64,000 bases of DNA from positions 96,858 through 160,857 of the forward strand of contig CABRNM010000002.1 in NCBI GenBank assembly GCA_902472315.1, in the 5' to 3' direction. A program made the position numbers and the translations under genes. A model generated the notes under the pieces. The model was not told the DNA's origin. It saw nothing but the letters and a program-made list of their open reading frames with translations, and searched no databases. This DNA is from an uncultured Collinsella sp. GTDB taxonomy: Bacteria > Actinomycetota > Coriobacteriia > Coriobacteriales > Coriobacteriaceae. Of this stretch, positions 15,857 to 24,182 are shown one piece after another (positions within the stretch are counted from its first letter, which is position 1; each line of letters opens with the position of its first letter).

Positions 15857-17023
15857 ATGTTCGAGAAGAGTGTCGAGGAGCTCACCGAGCTCGGCGCCCA
15901 GATCACCACGGCCGAGATTGCTCAGCAGCCCGAGCTTTGGCGTGATACGCTCAACATCTATCGCGAGAACAAGGAGGCCATCGAGGCCTTCCTGGCCGAG
16001 GCTCGCGCTATGGGCGAGGGCCGTCTGTCCGTTGTCTTCACCGGTGCCGGTACGTCCGACTACGTTGGCGATACCTGCGCCCCGTACCTGCGTCACGCTG
16101 GCAACACTGATCTCTACGACTTTAAGCCCATCGCCACGACCGACATCGTGAGCGCCCCGCGCGACTTCCTACGCGCCGAGGATCCCACGCTCGTGGTTTC
16201 CTTTGCCCGCTCTGGCAACAGCCCCGAGAGCCTTGCCGCCGTTGCCGTTGCCAAGGAGCTCGTCCACAACGTCAAGTTCCTCAACATCACCTGCGCTCCC
16301 GAGGGCAAGCTCGCCGTCGAGTCTGCCGATGATCCCAACGCGCTGACGCTGCTCATTCCGCGCGCCAACGACAAGGGCTTCGCCATGACCGGTTCTTATT
16401 CCTGCATGACCCTGCTCTCCACCCTTATTTTTGACACTGCCTCTGACGAGCAGAAGGCCGAGTGGGTCGAGACCATCGCCAAGATGGGCGAGGAGGTCAT
16501 CTCCCGTGAGCCCGAGATCGCCGATTACCTGGCTGGCGACTTCAACCGCGTGACCTACTTGGGTTCTGGCTCCTTCGGTGGCCTTGCCCAGGAGAGCCAG
16601 CTCAAGATCCTTGAGCTCGCTCACGGTCTGGTCGCTACTTCCTACGACACCTCCATGGGCTATCGTCACGGACCTAAGTCCTTCGTCGACGATAAGACGC
16701 TCGTCTTCGTGTTCGTCAACAACGACGCCTACACCCGTCAGTACGACATCGACATCCTCAACGAGATCGGTGGCGACGAAATCGCTCAGCACACCATCGC
16801 CGTTCAGCAGGAAGGTGCCACCGTCTACGAGGGCGAGTCCTTCACCTTTAAGGGCTACGAGGCACTTCCCGAGGGCTACCTTGCTCTGCCGTTCGTGATG
16901 TTTGCCCAGGCTATCAGCCTGCTCAACTCCGTGCGCGTGGGCAACACGCCCGACACGCCGAGCCCCACTGGCACGGTCAACCGCGTGGTTAAGGGCGTGA
17001 CGATTCACCCCTTCACCGCTTAA
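15857..17023 (+). CDS. agaS: Galactosamine-6-phosphate deaminase/isomerase, SIS domain
   Basis: A 388-residue protein with two SIS sugar-phosphate isomerase domains. VVFTGAGTSDYVGD and VVSFARSGNSPES bind the phosphate in the first; YLGSGSFGGLAQES lies in the second. AgaS converts galactosamine-6-phosphate to tagatose-6-phosphate and ammonia. The length, the order agaS-nagA and the adjacent aga PTS support this over a GlmS-type role; no glutaminase domain is present. It has its own promoter and a terminator before nagA. Confidence 0.92.
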   Translation: MFEKSVEELTELGAQITTAEIAQQPELWRDTLNIYRENKEAIEAFLAEARAMGEGRLSVVFTGAGTSDYVGDTCAPYLRHAGNTDLYDFKPIATTDIVSAPRDFLRAEDPTLVVSFARSGNSPESLAAVAVAKELVHNVKFLNITCAPEGKLAVESADDPNALTLLIPRANDKGFAMTGSYSCMTLLSTLIFDTASDEQKAEWVETIAKMGEEVISREPEIADYLAGDFNRVTYLGSGSFGGLAQESQLKILELAHGLVATSYDTSMGYRHGPKSFVDDKTLVFVFVNNDAYTRQYDIDILNEIGGDEIAQHTIAVQQEGATVYEGESFTFKGYEALPEGYLALPFVMFAQAISLLNSVRVGNTPDTPSPTGTVNRVVKGVTIHPFTA

Positions 17024-17041
17024 TCGCGTCCCCCTGTAAGG

Positions 17042-17083
17042 GCGCCCGTCCGCTCATAACGGCGGGCGGGCGCTTTTTGTTTT
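17042..17083 (+). terminator. Terminator after agaS
   Basis: GCGCCCGTCCGC / GCGGGCGGGCGC stem with one G:T pair, followed by TTTTTGTTTT. Confidence 0.88.
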
Positions 17084-17140
17084 ACGTGAGCTGGGTATAA
17101 GCATCACCACAGTCAACTGCTTTAGAAGCGAGGAGTGCAT

Positions 17141-18310
17141 ATGAGCACGTACGCAATTAAGGCTGACAAGTTCTTCTTGCCGGCAGGCCCGCAACTGGGC
17201 GGCTATCTTATGGTCGAGGATGGCGTCTTTGGCGCCTGGCAGGCCGACGAGCCCTCTTGCGAGATTAAGGACTACACGGGATCGTGGATCGCACCGGGTA
17301 TGGTCGATACTCACATCCATGGCTTCTACAACCACTCAACTACCGATAACGATCCCGAGGGCATCGATATCAGCTCGACCGAGCTCGCCCGTCGCGGTAC
17401 CACCAGCTGGCTGCCCACGACGTTCACCGATGGCGTCGAGCAGATCAAGGACGCCTGCGCCGCCATCGCTCAGGCGGACGAGGGTCGCGGCCCCGACTTC
17501 TGCGGTGCCCGCATTCAGGGCATCTACCTGGAAGGCCCCTTCTTTACCATGAAGCACGTGGGTGCGCAGAACCCCGCTTACCTGATCGATCCCTCCGAGG
17601 AGGTCTTCGATCAGTGGCAGGAGGCTGCGGGTGGTCGCATCGTTAAGAGCGCCATGGCGGCCGAGCGCGACGGTGCCGCTGCTTATGCGGCTGCTCTGAA
17701 TGCCAAGGGTGTGGTGACCAGCATCGGTCACTCCGACGCCACCTACGATGAGTGCATCGCCGCCATCAACGCCGGTGCCAGCTGCTTTACGCATACCTAT
17801 AACGGTCAGCGCGGGCTGCATCACCGTGAGCCCGGTGTCGTGGGCGCTGCCATGTCCACGCCCGAGACCTACGCCGAGATCATCTGTGACGGCAAGCACG
17901 TTAACCCTGCCGCCATCAAGGCGCTGCTGCAGGCAAAGGGCTGGCAACACACGGTGCTCATCACTGACTGCCTGGGTTGCGGCGGCATGCCCGAGGGCAG
18001 CTACACCAGTGGTGGCATGGACGTCATCATGAAGGACAACCTGTGCTGGCTCGCCGACGGCAAGAGCATTGCCGGCTCGGTGCTCACGCTTGCCCAGGGC
18101 GTCAAGAACATCGTTGACTGGGGCATCGCCAGCGCCGATATCGCCATTCGCATGGCAACCGAGGTGCCGGCACGCTCCGCGCACATCGAGGATAAGTGCG
18201 GCAGCATCATGCCGGGTCGCGACGCCGACTTTGTCGTGTTCGACCATGAGCTTACCCTCGTCGAGACGTATGTTGGCGGCCAGAGCGTCGGCAACGCCTT
18301 TACCGAGTAA
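17141..18310 (+). CDS. nagA: N-acetylglucosamine/galactosamine-6-phosphate deacetylase
   Basis: A 389-residue amidohydrolase. The metal-binding HxH is His58/His60 in MVDTHIHG; YLEGPFF provides the metal Glu, SIGHSDATYDE and CFTHTYNGQ provide later His ligands, and LITDCLGCGG the catalytic Asp. It removes acetate from the N-acetyl amino-sugar 6-phosphate before AgaS or NagB. ATG 17141 is chosen over in-frame GTG 17135 because that GTG lies inside the AGGAG ribosome binding site. The last 43 codons have a decayed copy at 21040-21168. Confidence 0.93.
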   Translation: MSTYAIKADKFFLPAGPQLGGYLMVEDGVFGAWQADEPSCEIKDYTGSWIAPGMVDTHIHGFYNHSTTDNDPEGIDISSTELARRGTTSWLPTTFTDGVEQIKDACAAIAQADEGRGPDFCGARIQGIYLEGPFFTMKHVGAQNPAYLIDPSEEVFDQWQEAAGGRIVKSAMAAERDGAAAYAAALNAKGVVTSIGHSDATYDECIAAINAGASCFTHTYNGQRGLHHREPGVVGAAMSTPETYAEIICDGKHVNPAAIKALLQAKGWQHTVLITDCLGCGGMPEGSYTSGGMDVIMKDNLCWLADGKSIAGSVLTLAQGVKNIVDWGIASADIAIRMATEVPARSAHIEDKCGSIMPGRDADFVVFDHELTLVETYVGGQSVGNAFTE

Positions 18311-18322
18311 CGATAGAAAAAG

Positions 18323-18354
18323 ACGGCGGGCCCGAATCTGCTCGGACCCGCCGT
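18323..18354. terminator. Bidirectional terminator between nagA and the flavodoxin gene
   Basis: ACGGCGGG.CCGA / TCGG.CCCGCCGT stem between convergent genes. On the minus strand it is followed by TCTTTTTC, so it serves the flavodoxin gene best. Confidence 0.75.
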
Positions 18355-18385
18355 ATGGGTTAAACGCTCAAAAGCACCTTCACAG

Positions 18386-18970
18386 TTACAGCTTGTTAGC
18401 GATCTTCTTTGCCGTGCGCTTGACGCCGGCCACCAGGCCTCCTGCAGGATGCTCCTTCTCGTATGCTAGGCGCTTCTCGCGCTTGGCGTACTCTTCGACG
18501 ATGATGTCGCCATACTCGTCTTCGATCTTGTCGAAGAAGTCGACGGCGCCCTTAATTTCCTCAGCGGTCGGGTGTCCCTTTTGGACACCGCCGGTGAGTT
18601 TGAACGGCCCCCACGTATCAAAGCCGGGGCAGCCGTAGACACCCATAAAGATGGCCTGCCTCATGCGGCAGATGCCATCGATATCCTTGCCGTACCACTT
18701 GTTTTTGCCACCGTAGGTCATAAGGCCAAACACCTTGTCCTGCGGCTGCAGCACGTTCGTGAGCACGCGCGCCATATCTTTGTCGATCTCGGAGTAATAA
18801 ATGCCCGTGGCGACGCCGATTAGATGGTATTCGTGCAGGTCGGGGTACTCGTTTTTACCGAGTGACTTCACGTCGAGGGTATCGATTTCGGGGTGCGCCT
18901 CGACGATGGCGTCCACGAGCTTTTTCGTATTGCCGTGGTGGCGTGAGGCATAAAGGATGATGGTTCGCAT
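18386..18970 (-). CDS. Flavodoxin-domain protein
   Basis: A 194-residue protein starting with MRTIILYASRHHGNTKKLVDAI; the S/T-x-x-x-G-N-T loop binds the FMN phosphate. VATGIYYSEIDKDM and GLMTYGGKNKW fit the flavin-contacting loops of flavodoxin-like proteins. The basic C-terminal ~45 residues are longer than in classic flavodoxins. It is a probable electron carrier; no partner enzyme is adjacent. The start at 18970 is chosen for the domain start and AAAGG upstream; the open frame extends further but without support. Confidence 0.85.
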   Translation of the reverse strand: MRTIILYASRHHGNTKKLVDAIVEAHPEIDTLDVKSLGKNEYPDLHEYHLIGVATGIYYSEIDKDMARVLTNVLQPQDKVFGLMTYGGKNKWYGKDIDGICRMRQAIFMGVYGCPGFDTWGPFKLTGGVQKGHPTAEEIKGAVDFFDKIEDEYGDIIVEEYAKREKRLAYEKEHPAGGLVAGVKRTAKKIANKL

Positions 18971-19126
18971 AAGAAGGCCTTTCAGCTGTAATTGCATCAA
19001 TGTCTGTATGGTACCCCGTTGCATGCCTGGGAAACCGGACGCATCGATGAACGTGCGGGTTTGTCCTTTGGTCAGGGCCGAGACGGGTTCTTGCGAGCAA
19101 AAAGCAGTTGTTCGAAAGGATGGACA

Positions 19127-20008
19127 ATGGAATACGCTCTCTCTAACGATTCGATTTCTATCAAGGTCTCCACGGCCGGTGGTTCGTTTACCTCGATTGA
19201 GGCTGGAGGTCGCGAGTACTTGTGGCAGGGCGATCCCGCCGTGTGGTCCGGCCAGGCACCGATTTGCTTCCCGATTTGCGGAGGTTTGCGCGATAACAGC
19301 GCCATGACGTTTGCCGGACATCATGTGAAGCTCGCCCGCCACGGCTTTGCGCGCAAGCAGGAGTGGAAGCTGTTGAGCCAAAGCACAAACGAGCTGGCTA
19401 TGTGCCTGGCATCCGAGGATAACGCCGCGCTGCTGAGCGATTATCCGTATCCGTTTAAACTTGTCGCCCGCTATACGCTCGAGGACGCCGGCGTGCGCGT
19501 CGCCTATGAGGTTACCAACGAGGGCACCGAGGACATGCCGTTCTTTATCGGTGGACATCCCGGCTTTAGGTGTCCGCTCGATGAGGGCGAGGCCTATACG
19601 GACTACGAGTTGCGTTTTGAGAAAGACGAGGCTGTGGAGCTCTGCACCGCCGTTCCCTCGACCGGATTGATTGACGTGACCAACCGCTCCAAGAACCCCA
19701 TGGTGGGAAAGACGCTGCCTCTGTCACATGAGCTCTTCGATTTTGCGGAGACCATCTTTGACGTGCTCGAGAGCCGTCAGGTCACGCTTTCCAAAAAGGG
19801 CGAGGACAAGGGCGTTCGCCTGAGCTTTGAGGGCTTCCCGTACCTCATTGTGTGGAGCAAGCCCGAGGGTGATTTTGTGGCAGTTGAGCCCTGGGGCGGC
19901 CTCTCGACCTGTTCCGATGAGGATGACGTGCTTGAGCACAAGCGCGGCTGCCTTATCGCCAAGCCCAAAGAAACCATCGTGCGCTCGTTCACAATCGAGA
20001 TTCTGTAG
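19127..20008 (+). CDS. Aldose 1-epimerase family protein, copy 1
   Basis: A 293-residue galactose-mutarotase-superfamily protein of the YeaD/LacX type. Family features: GGSFTSIEAGGREYLWQG, ICFPICGGLRDN, ARHGFARKQEWKL with the conserved His, PFFIGGHPGFRCP, and VAVEPWGGLSTC near the end. LacX-like proteins are often encoded in tagatose-pathway operons, though their exact substrate is unproven. AAAGGA precedes the ATG. The lacC gene follows after 59 nt. A close paralogue lies at 49046 in the same arrangement. Confidence 0.85.
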   Translation: MEYALSNDSISIKVSTAGGSFTSIEAGGREYLWQGDPAVWSGQAPICFPICGGLRDNSAMTFAGHHVKLARHGFARKQEWKLLSQSTNELAMCLASEDNAALLSDYPYPFKLVARYTLEDAGVRVAYEVTNEGTEDMPFFIGGHPGFRCPLDEGEAYTDYELRFEKDEAVELCTAVPSTGLIDVTNRSKNPMVGKTLPLSHELFDFAETIFDVLESRQVTLSKKGEDKGVRLSFEGFPYLIVWSKPEGDFVAVEPWGGLSTCSDEDDVLEHKRGCLIAKPKETIVRSFTIEIL

Positions 20009-20067
20009 TCGCATGTAGCCAATTCGTTTTGCAAGGCATAAGGAGCCTGCGAGATAAGGAGCTAGAA

Positions 20068-21003
20068 ATGATCCTCACCGTTACGATGAACCCGTCCGTC
20101 GATACGCGCTATCAGCTCGATGAGCTCATTATCGACGACGTCAACCGCGTGACGCCCGAAAAGACCGCCGGCGGTAAGGGCCTCAACGTGGCCCGCGTCC
20201 TGGGCCAGCTGGGCGACGATGTCGTGGCAACCGGCCTGCTTGGTGGTCATATGGGCGCCTATATGGCCGAGCTCATGGATGCCAACGGCATTAAGAATGA
20301 TTTTGTGCCCATCAAGGGCGAGACTCGCATCTGTCTCAATATCCTTCATGCTGGCAACCAGACCGAGTTGCTCGAGAGCGGCCCGACGATTGCCCCCGAG
20401 GAGCTCGATGCCTTTACCGCCAAGTTCGCCGAGCTTGCGAGCAAGGCCGATGTCGTTACCATCTCGGGTTCGCTGCCCCGCGGCGTCGAGGCGGACTACT
20501 ACGCCAAGATCACGGGCATTGCTGAGAACGCCGGCGCCAAGGTGCTGCTCGATACCTCGGGCGCCTCGCTCGAGGCTGCGCTCAAGTCCGAGGTCAAGCC
20601 TGAGCTGGTCAAGCCTAACCTGACCGAGATCAACGGCCTTCTGGGCACGAGCTTTACCACCGACGATGTGGACGAGCTCCGTTCCGCGCTCGCCTCTGAC
20701 GCCCGCTTCTCCGATATCCCCTGGGTCGTCGTATCCATGGGCGCTGCCGGCTCAGTTGGCTTCCACAATGGCCGTGCGTTCCGCGCCAAGACCCCCGATA
20801 TCCCCGCCGTTAACGCTACGGGCTCTGGCGATTCGACCATTGCCGGCTTCGCACATGCGATTGCTGCCGGCGCCGACGACGAGACGGTGCTGCGTACCGC
20901 CAACACCTGCGGCAAGCTCAATGCCATGGATCCCATGACTGGCCACTTGGTCATGGATCGTTGGGACGAGGTTTACAACGGCGTTGTCGTGACCGAGCTG
21001 TAG
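20068..21003 (+). CDS. lacC: Tagatose-6-phosphate kinase (PfkB family), copy 1
   Basis: A 311-residue PfkB kinase. The substrate signature GGKGLNVARVLGQLGDDVVATGLLGG is near the N-terminus, and the ATP/anion-hole signature NATGSGDSTIAGFAHAI contains the catalytic Asp. It resembles LacC (MILTVTMNPSVDTRY...DDVNRV) and makes tagatose-1,6-bisphosphate; 1-phosphofructokinase is the closest alternative. It lies in the aga region and would phosphorylate the product of AgaS. Copy 2 at 49984 follows lacAB. Confidence 0.85.
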   Translation: MILTVTMNPSVDTRYQLDELIIDDVNRVTPEKTAGGKGLNVARVLGQLGDDVVATGLLGGHMGAYMAELMDANGIKNDFVPIKGETRICLNILHAGNQTELLESGPTIAPEELDAFTAKFAELASKADVVTISGSLPRGVEADYYAKITGIAENAGAKVLLDTSGASLEAALKSEVKPELVKPNLTEINGLLGTSFTTDDVDELRSALASDARFSDIPWVVVSMGAAGSVGFHNGRAFRAKTPDIPAVNATGSGDSTIAGFAHAIAAGADDETVLRTANTCGKLNAMDPMTGHLVMDRWDEVYNGVVVTEL

Positions 21004-21039
21004 GAGCTTGTGCTGCGGCCCCGGCATCGGTTGCTAGCT

Positions 21040-21168
21040 CATGTCGACGACAAGTGCAGTAGCATTATGCCGGGGCGCGACGCCGACACTGTCGTGTTCA
21101 ATCCCGACCTTACCCTGGTCGAGACGCATGTGGGTGGCAACAGCGTCGGTAATGCGTTTGCCGAGTAG
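21040..21168 (+). pseudogene. Remnant of the 3' end of a second nagA
   Basis: The 43 codons up to TAG 21166 read HVDDKCSSIMPGRDADTVVF... and align residue by residue with the end of NagA at 17141-18310 (HIEDKCGSIMPGRDADFVVF...), including the last SVGNAF-x-E. Weaker similarity reaches back to about 21020. The rest of the gene is gone and no start codon or RBS serves it. It marks a former extra nagA copy downstream of lacC. Confidence 0.85.
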
Positions 21169-21200
21169 CCGCCAAAGAAACGATCCGAGAGGGGATTTAG

Positions 21201-21674
21201 ATGATTTACGGTGCATTGGGCGATATCGAGGAGTACCGCGGAATGCTCAAGGGGCTCGACGTGCTGATCGACTGGCTCGAGGAGAACGATCCGGCGCAGC
21301 TCGAGGTCGGCAGCCATCCGATTCTGGGCGACAAGGTCTTTGCGAACGTCATGGCTCCCACGACGCGTCCCGAAGCCGAGGCTCACTATGAGACGCATCA
21401 GCGCTATCACGACCTGCAGATCGACGTCGAGGGTCGCGAGGCCTTTAAGGTTGCCACGGGCAGCCTGACGCTGGTCCAGGAGTTTGACGAGAAGGACGAC
21501 TACGATCTGGTCGATTCCGACGCCTCGATCGCCGGCGATCTTGCTGACGACAAGTTTGCGCTGTTTGTTGCCGGCGAGCCTCACATGCCCACGCTCGAGT
21601 TCCCGGGCGATGGCGCGCAGCCGGTCAAGAAGATCTGCTTTAAGCTGCTTGCAGACGCTTACTGGGAGGAGTAA
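21201..21674 (+). CDS. YhcH/YjgK/YiaL family protein (DUF386)
   Basis: A 157-residue cupin-like protein. MIYGALGDIEEYRG, ETHQRYHDLQIDVEGREAF and FALFVAGEPHMP are typical, with His residues that could bind a metal. Relatives occur in sialic acid and amino-sugar operons and have been proposed to act on sugar anomers. Its place after lacC in the amino-sugar region fits this, but the reaction is not known. GAGAGG precedes the ATG. Confidence 0.85.
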   Translation: MIYGALGDIEEYRGMLKGLDVLIDWLEENDPAQLEVGSHPILGDKVFANVMAPTTRPEAEAHYETHQRYHDLQIDVEGREAFKVATGSLTLVQEFDEKDDYDLVDSDASIAGDLADDKFALFVAGEPHMPTLEFPGDGAQPVKKICFKLLADAYWEE

Positions 21675-21734
21675 CGAGCCGCTCGGCTGAGCTGTTCGTT
21701 TTGCGAGCGTTATCCCTTGGAGGAACGCGCTTGG

Positions 21735-21782
21735 GCCCCGCTGATCGCGGTTCCTTTGGGGATTGCGGTTGGCGGGGCTTTT
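21735..21782 (+). terminator. Terminator after the DUF386 gene
   Basis: GCCCCGC / GCGGGGC stem around a ~30-nt loop, followed by TTTTGTT. Moderate support because the loop is long. Confidence 0.55.
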
Positions 21783-21846
21783 GTTGAGTAGGAGAGTTTC
21801 CGGCGGCGTTGTGCTTGGATTGGCGGATGTGCGCCCGAAATCGGCA

Positions 21847-21870
21847 ACAAAAAAGCCGCCCGAAGGCGGC
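21847..21870 (-). terminator. Terminator of the tRNA gene on the minus strand
   Basis: GCCGCC, loop CGAA, GGCGGC, with AAAAAA on the plus strand, giving a T-run after the stem on the minus strand, 13 nt past the tRNA 3' end. Confidence 0.8.
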
Positions 21871-21882
21871 TATCTTGTGCAA

Positions 21883-21958
21883 TGGAGCCAGCGACCGGGC
21901 TCGAACCGGTGACCCCCGCTTTACGAGAGCGGTGCTCTACCAACTGAGCTACGCTGGC
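21883..21958 (-). tRNA. tRNA-Thr (anticodon CGT)
   Basis: A 76-nt cloverleaf read on the minus strand. The acceptor GCCAGCG pairs with CGCTGGC, followed by discriminator T and an encoded CCA. The D arm GCTCAGTTGGTAGAGC, the anticodon stem CCGCT/AGCGG with loop CTCGTAA, and the T loop GGTTCGAGCCC are all intact. The anticodon CGT (plus-strand 21923-21925) reads ACG. Confidence 0.95.
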
Positions 21959-22115
21959 GGCCATGTGGTGACGCAACTGAGGCGTCAACGGCTGTCTATG
22001 ATACGGGACATCGCACATCCGCGCAAGGGTTCTGATGGCTTTTCTCACTTTAAATGCACTAATATTGGAGACGCGATGTCTTGCTCTTACGGGTCTCAAA
22101 GAGAATGGGGCAGCG

Positions 22116-22598
22116 ATGGCTCAACCCAAGATTCTTCTCACACGCATCGATGACCGGTTTATTTACGGGCAAGACGTTGAGCTGTGGAACGAAGCCGTGG
22201 GTTCCAACCTTGTTTTAATCGTCAACGATGAGATCGCGGCAGATTCGCGCCAATGGGCACCCATGAGGGTGGCGGCGCCAGAAGGCGTTTGGACGCGGTT
22301 TTTCTCGGTGCAAAGGACCATCGACGTCATTCATACCGCAACGCCTCGCCAATTGATTCTGATCATGGTGGCCTCACCCTCCGATGCGCTCGCGCTGGTT
22401 AAGGGCGGTGTGCCAATAACCAAGATTAGTATCGGCCATATGCGGGCGGGGGAGGGCAAGCGCTCTGCAACGCCTGCCGTTGCCGTAGGCGATACAGACA
22501 TCGCCGCCTTCAAAGAGTTGCAAAAGCTCGGTATAGAGCTAGAAATCCGCCATCTCCCCAGTTCCGCCCCCGATCCCATCGGCAATCTGTTCAACTGA
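22116..22598 (+). CDS. Orphan mannose-family EIIB-like protein lacking the active-site His
   Basis: A 160-residue paralogue of the aga EIIB at 12380, with the same length and roughly half identical residues. In LLTRIDDRFIYGQD the residue at position 17 is Tyr, where the functional copy has His17 (RLVHGQV). Without that His it cannot carry phosphate in the usual way. The rest (LVKGGVPITKISIGHM, FKELQKLGIELEIR) is intact, so the fold is probably kept. No EIIA, EIIC or EIID adjoins it. It may be a sensor or decoy that binds EIIA, or an early pseudogene. The start is set by alignment; no strong RBS is seen. Confidence 0.8.
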   Translation: MAQPKILLTRIDDRFIYGQDVELWNEAVGSNLVLIVNDEIAADSRQWAPMRVAAPEGVWTRFFSVQRTIDVIHTATPRQLILIMVASPSDALALVKGGVPITKISIGHMRAGEGKRSATPAVAVGDTDIAAFKELQKLGIELEIRHLPSSAPDPIGNLFN

Positions 22599-22817
22599 TC
22601 CCTTGGGGACGGAGGAAAACGGATCATTTTGCCCTTGCGAGGGATGCGCGCGATGCCGCCTGTCAAAAACTATGCCCATTTACTACGTTTGATCGGCTAT
22701 CGCCGAGCATGCCGGATTTGAGAAAAACAAAACTGCAGGTAGACGGCTCGCGAATTTAACAAAAACCGGTGCATGCTCGAGCATCCCGGGCTAAACGTAG
22801 TAAATGGGCATAGTTTT
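22596..22817. repeat. Two-part repeat: 34-nt block plus 25-bp inverted-repeat element
   Basis: It begins at the TGA stop of the EIIB-like gene. Part one (22596-22629, TGATCCCTTGGGGACGGAGG...) is identical to the reverse complement of 51217-51250. Part two is bounded by perfect 25-bp arms AAAACTATGCCCATTTACTA... (22666-22690) and its complement (22793-22817). A diverged copy with the same two-part order lies at 46249-46470. This and the galM terminator fill the 326-bp gap to 22925. Confidence 0.75.
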
Positions 22818-22862
22818 GATATGCCACTCATATAGTCACAGCGAAAATGCGCCCAAAAGATG

Positions 22863-22899
22863 AAAAAGCGCCCGTCGGCGGTGGTGCCGGCGGGCGCTG
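22863..22899 (-). terminator. Terminator of galM
   Basis: On the minus strand AGCGCCCGCCGGC / GCCGACGGGCGCT (one G:T pair) is followed by TTTTTC. Confidence 0.8.
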
Positions 22900-22924
22900 C
22901 TGTGCGAGATGTCGCGTTGTGGGC

Positions 22925-23977
22925 CTAGTGCCTCATAAAGTGGTATTCGATCATATTGCTGTAGGGGTGACCCGGACCCACAATGCCCTGCGGGAACAGC
23001 GGCTGGTGCGGCGTGTCGGGGTACATCTCGGCCTCGAGGGCAAAGCCGGCGCCCCAACCATAGTTGGCATCGTCCTTGGCGTGCTCGTCGCCCAGCCAGT
23101 TGCCGGTGTAGAGCTGCACGCCCGGGGCAGTGGTGTAGTAGTCCAGCTCGCGGCCGGTCCACATCTCCTCGACGTGCATCGCACGGCGCAGGCTGCGGCC
23201 GTACTGATAGCCATCGATGCACAGGCAGTGATCATAGCCACGGGCCTGCTTGATCTGCGGGTCGTCGGCCTCCATGCCGGGTGCGACGGGGCGCAGCTCG
23301 CGAAAGTCAAACGGTGTTCCCTCGACCGGAGCGATTTCGCCGGTGGGGATATTCTGCTCGTTAATGGGCAGGTAGTGAGCAGCGTTAGCAACAAAGAAGT
23401 GCTCGCAGTCCATGCCGGCGTTATGGCCGGCAAGGTTAAAGTACGTGTGGTTGGTCATGGACACGTAGGTGGCGCGGTCGCTCTCGCAACCATACTCGAT
23501 ACGGAAGACACCGGTGCGTGTAACGGTAAACACGGCCGTAAAGGTGCGGTTGCCGGGCAGGCCCAGCTCACCATCCTCAAGCGAGGTGGTCATGCGCACG
23601 GCGTTATGGACCTCGTCGAGCTCAACATCCCACACGCGTTTATGCAGGCCGTGCTCAAGATCGCTGTGTAGGTTGTTGGCGCCCTCGTTGGCGGGCATAT
23701 GCCAGTCCGTGCCGTCGATGGTGATCGTGGCGCCCGCGGTGCGGTTTGCCACGGGGCCGATGGTCGCGCCAAAGCAGGCGGGGTTGTTAAAGTAATCCTC
23801 GAGCTTATCGAAGCCCAGCACCACATCGTGCACGTTGCCGGGAATGTCGGGCACATCGATACCCAGCACGGTGGCGCCATAGTCCATAATGCGAACGCAG
23901 ATCTCGGGCCCGTTGAGGGTGTACCGATGAACGGGGGTACCGCACGGCGCGGTGCCGAAAAGCTCGGAAGTGATCAT
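22925..23977 (-). CDS. galM: Aldose 1-epimerase (galactose mutarotase)
   Basis: A 350-residue GalM. The catalytic residues are in MTNHTYFNLAGH (His acting as acid) and the later Glu in GFALEAEMYPDTPHQP; LGFDKLEDYFNNPACFGATIGPVANR is the family N-terminal signature. It interconverts alpha- and beta-galactose before GalK. The start at 23977 (MITSELFG) is chosen for AGGA upstream; the longer frame to 24037 lacks support. It is divergent from a DeoR regulator and 29 kb from galKT. Confidence 0.93.
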   Translation of the reverse strand: MITSELFGTAPCGTPVHRYTLNGPEICVRIMDYGATVLGIDVPDIPGNVHDVVLGFDKLEDYFNNPACFGATIGPVANRTAGATITIDGTDWHMPANEGANNLHSDLEHGLHKRVWDVELDEVHNAVRMTTSLEDGELGLPGNRTFTAVFTVTRTGVFRIEYGCESDRATYVSMTNHTYFNLAGHNAGMDCEHFFVANAAHYLPINEQNIPTGEIAPVEGTPFDFRELRPVAPGMEADDPQIKQARGYDHCLCIDGYQYGRSLRRAMHVEEMWTGRELDYYTTAPGVQLYTGNWLGDEHAKDDANYGWGAGFALEAEMYPDTPHQPLFPQGIVGPGHPYSNMIEYHFMRH

Positions 23978-24182
23978 TTGGTTCCTAACATCGAGATATT
24001 TCGGACAAACTGTAGCGCGAACAGGCGAGATTATCACTACACCCCACTAAAGCAGGGGGTATTTTTCTCAAAAAAGTGATGATTGGAGCTGTGCGGGCGT
24101 TCATTTCTGACGCGCGCGAGTCTGATACAATTTGTTCGTTATTGTTTGAATTGACGTGAGCGTGGAACAGCGAGGACTCATC

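Noticed and set aside
21883..21958. Integration site at tRNA-Thr
   Set aside because: No integrase, no repeated tRNA 3' end and no change of gene content at the tRNA were seen.
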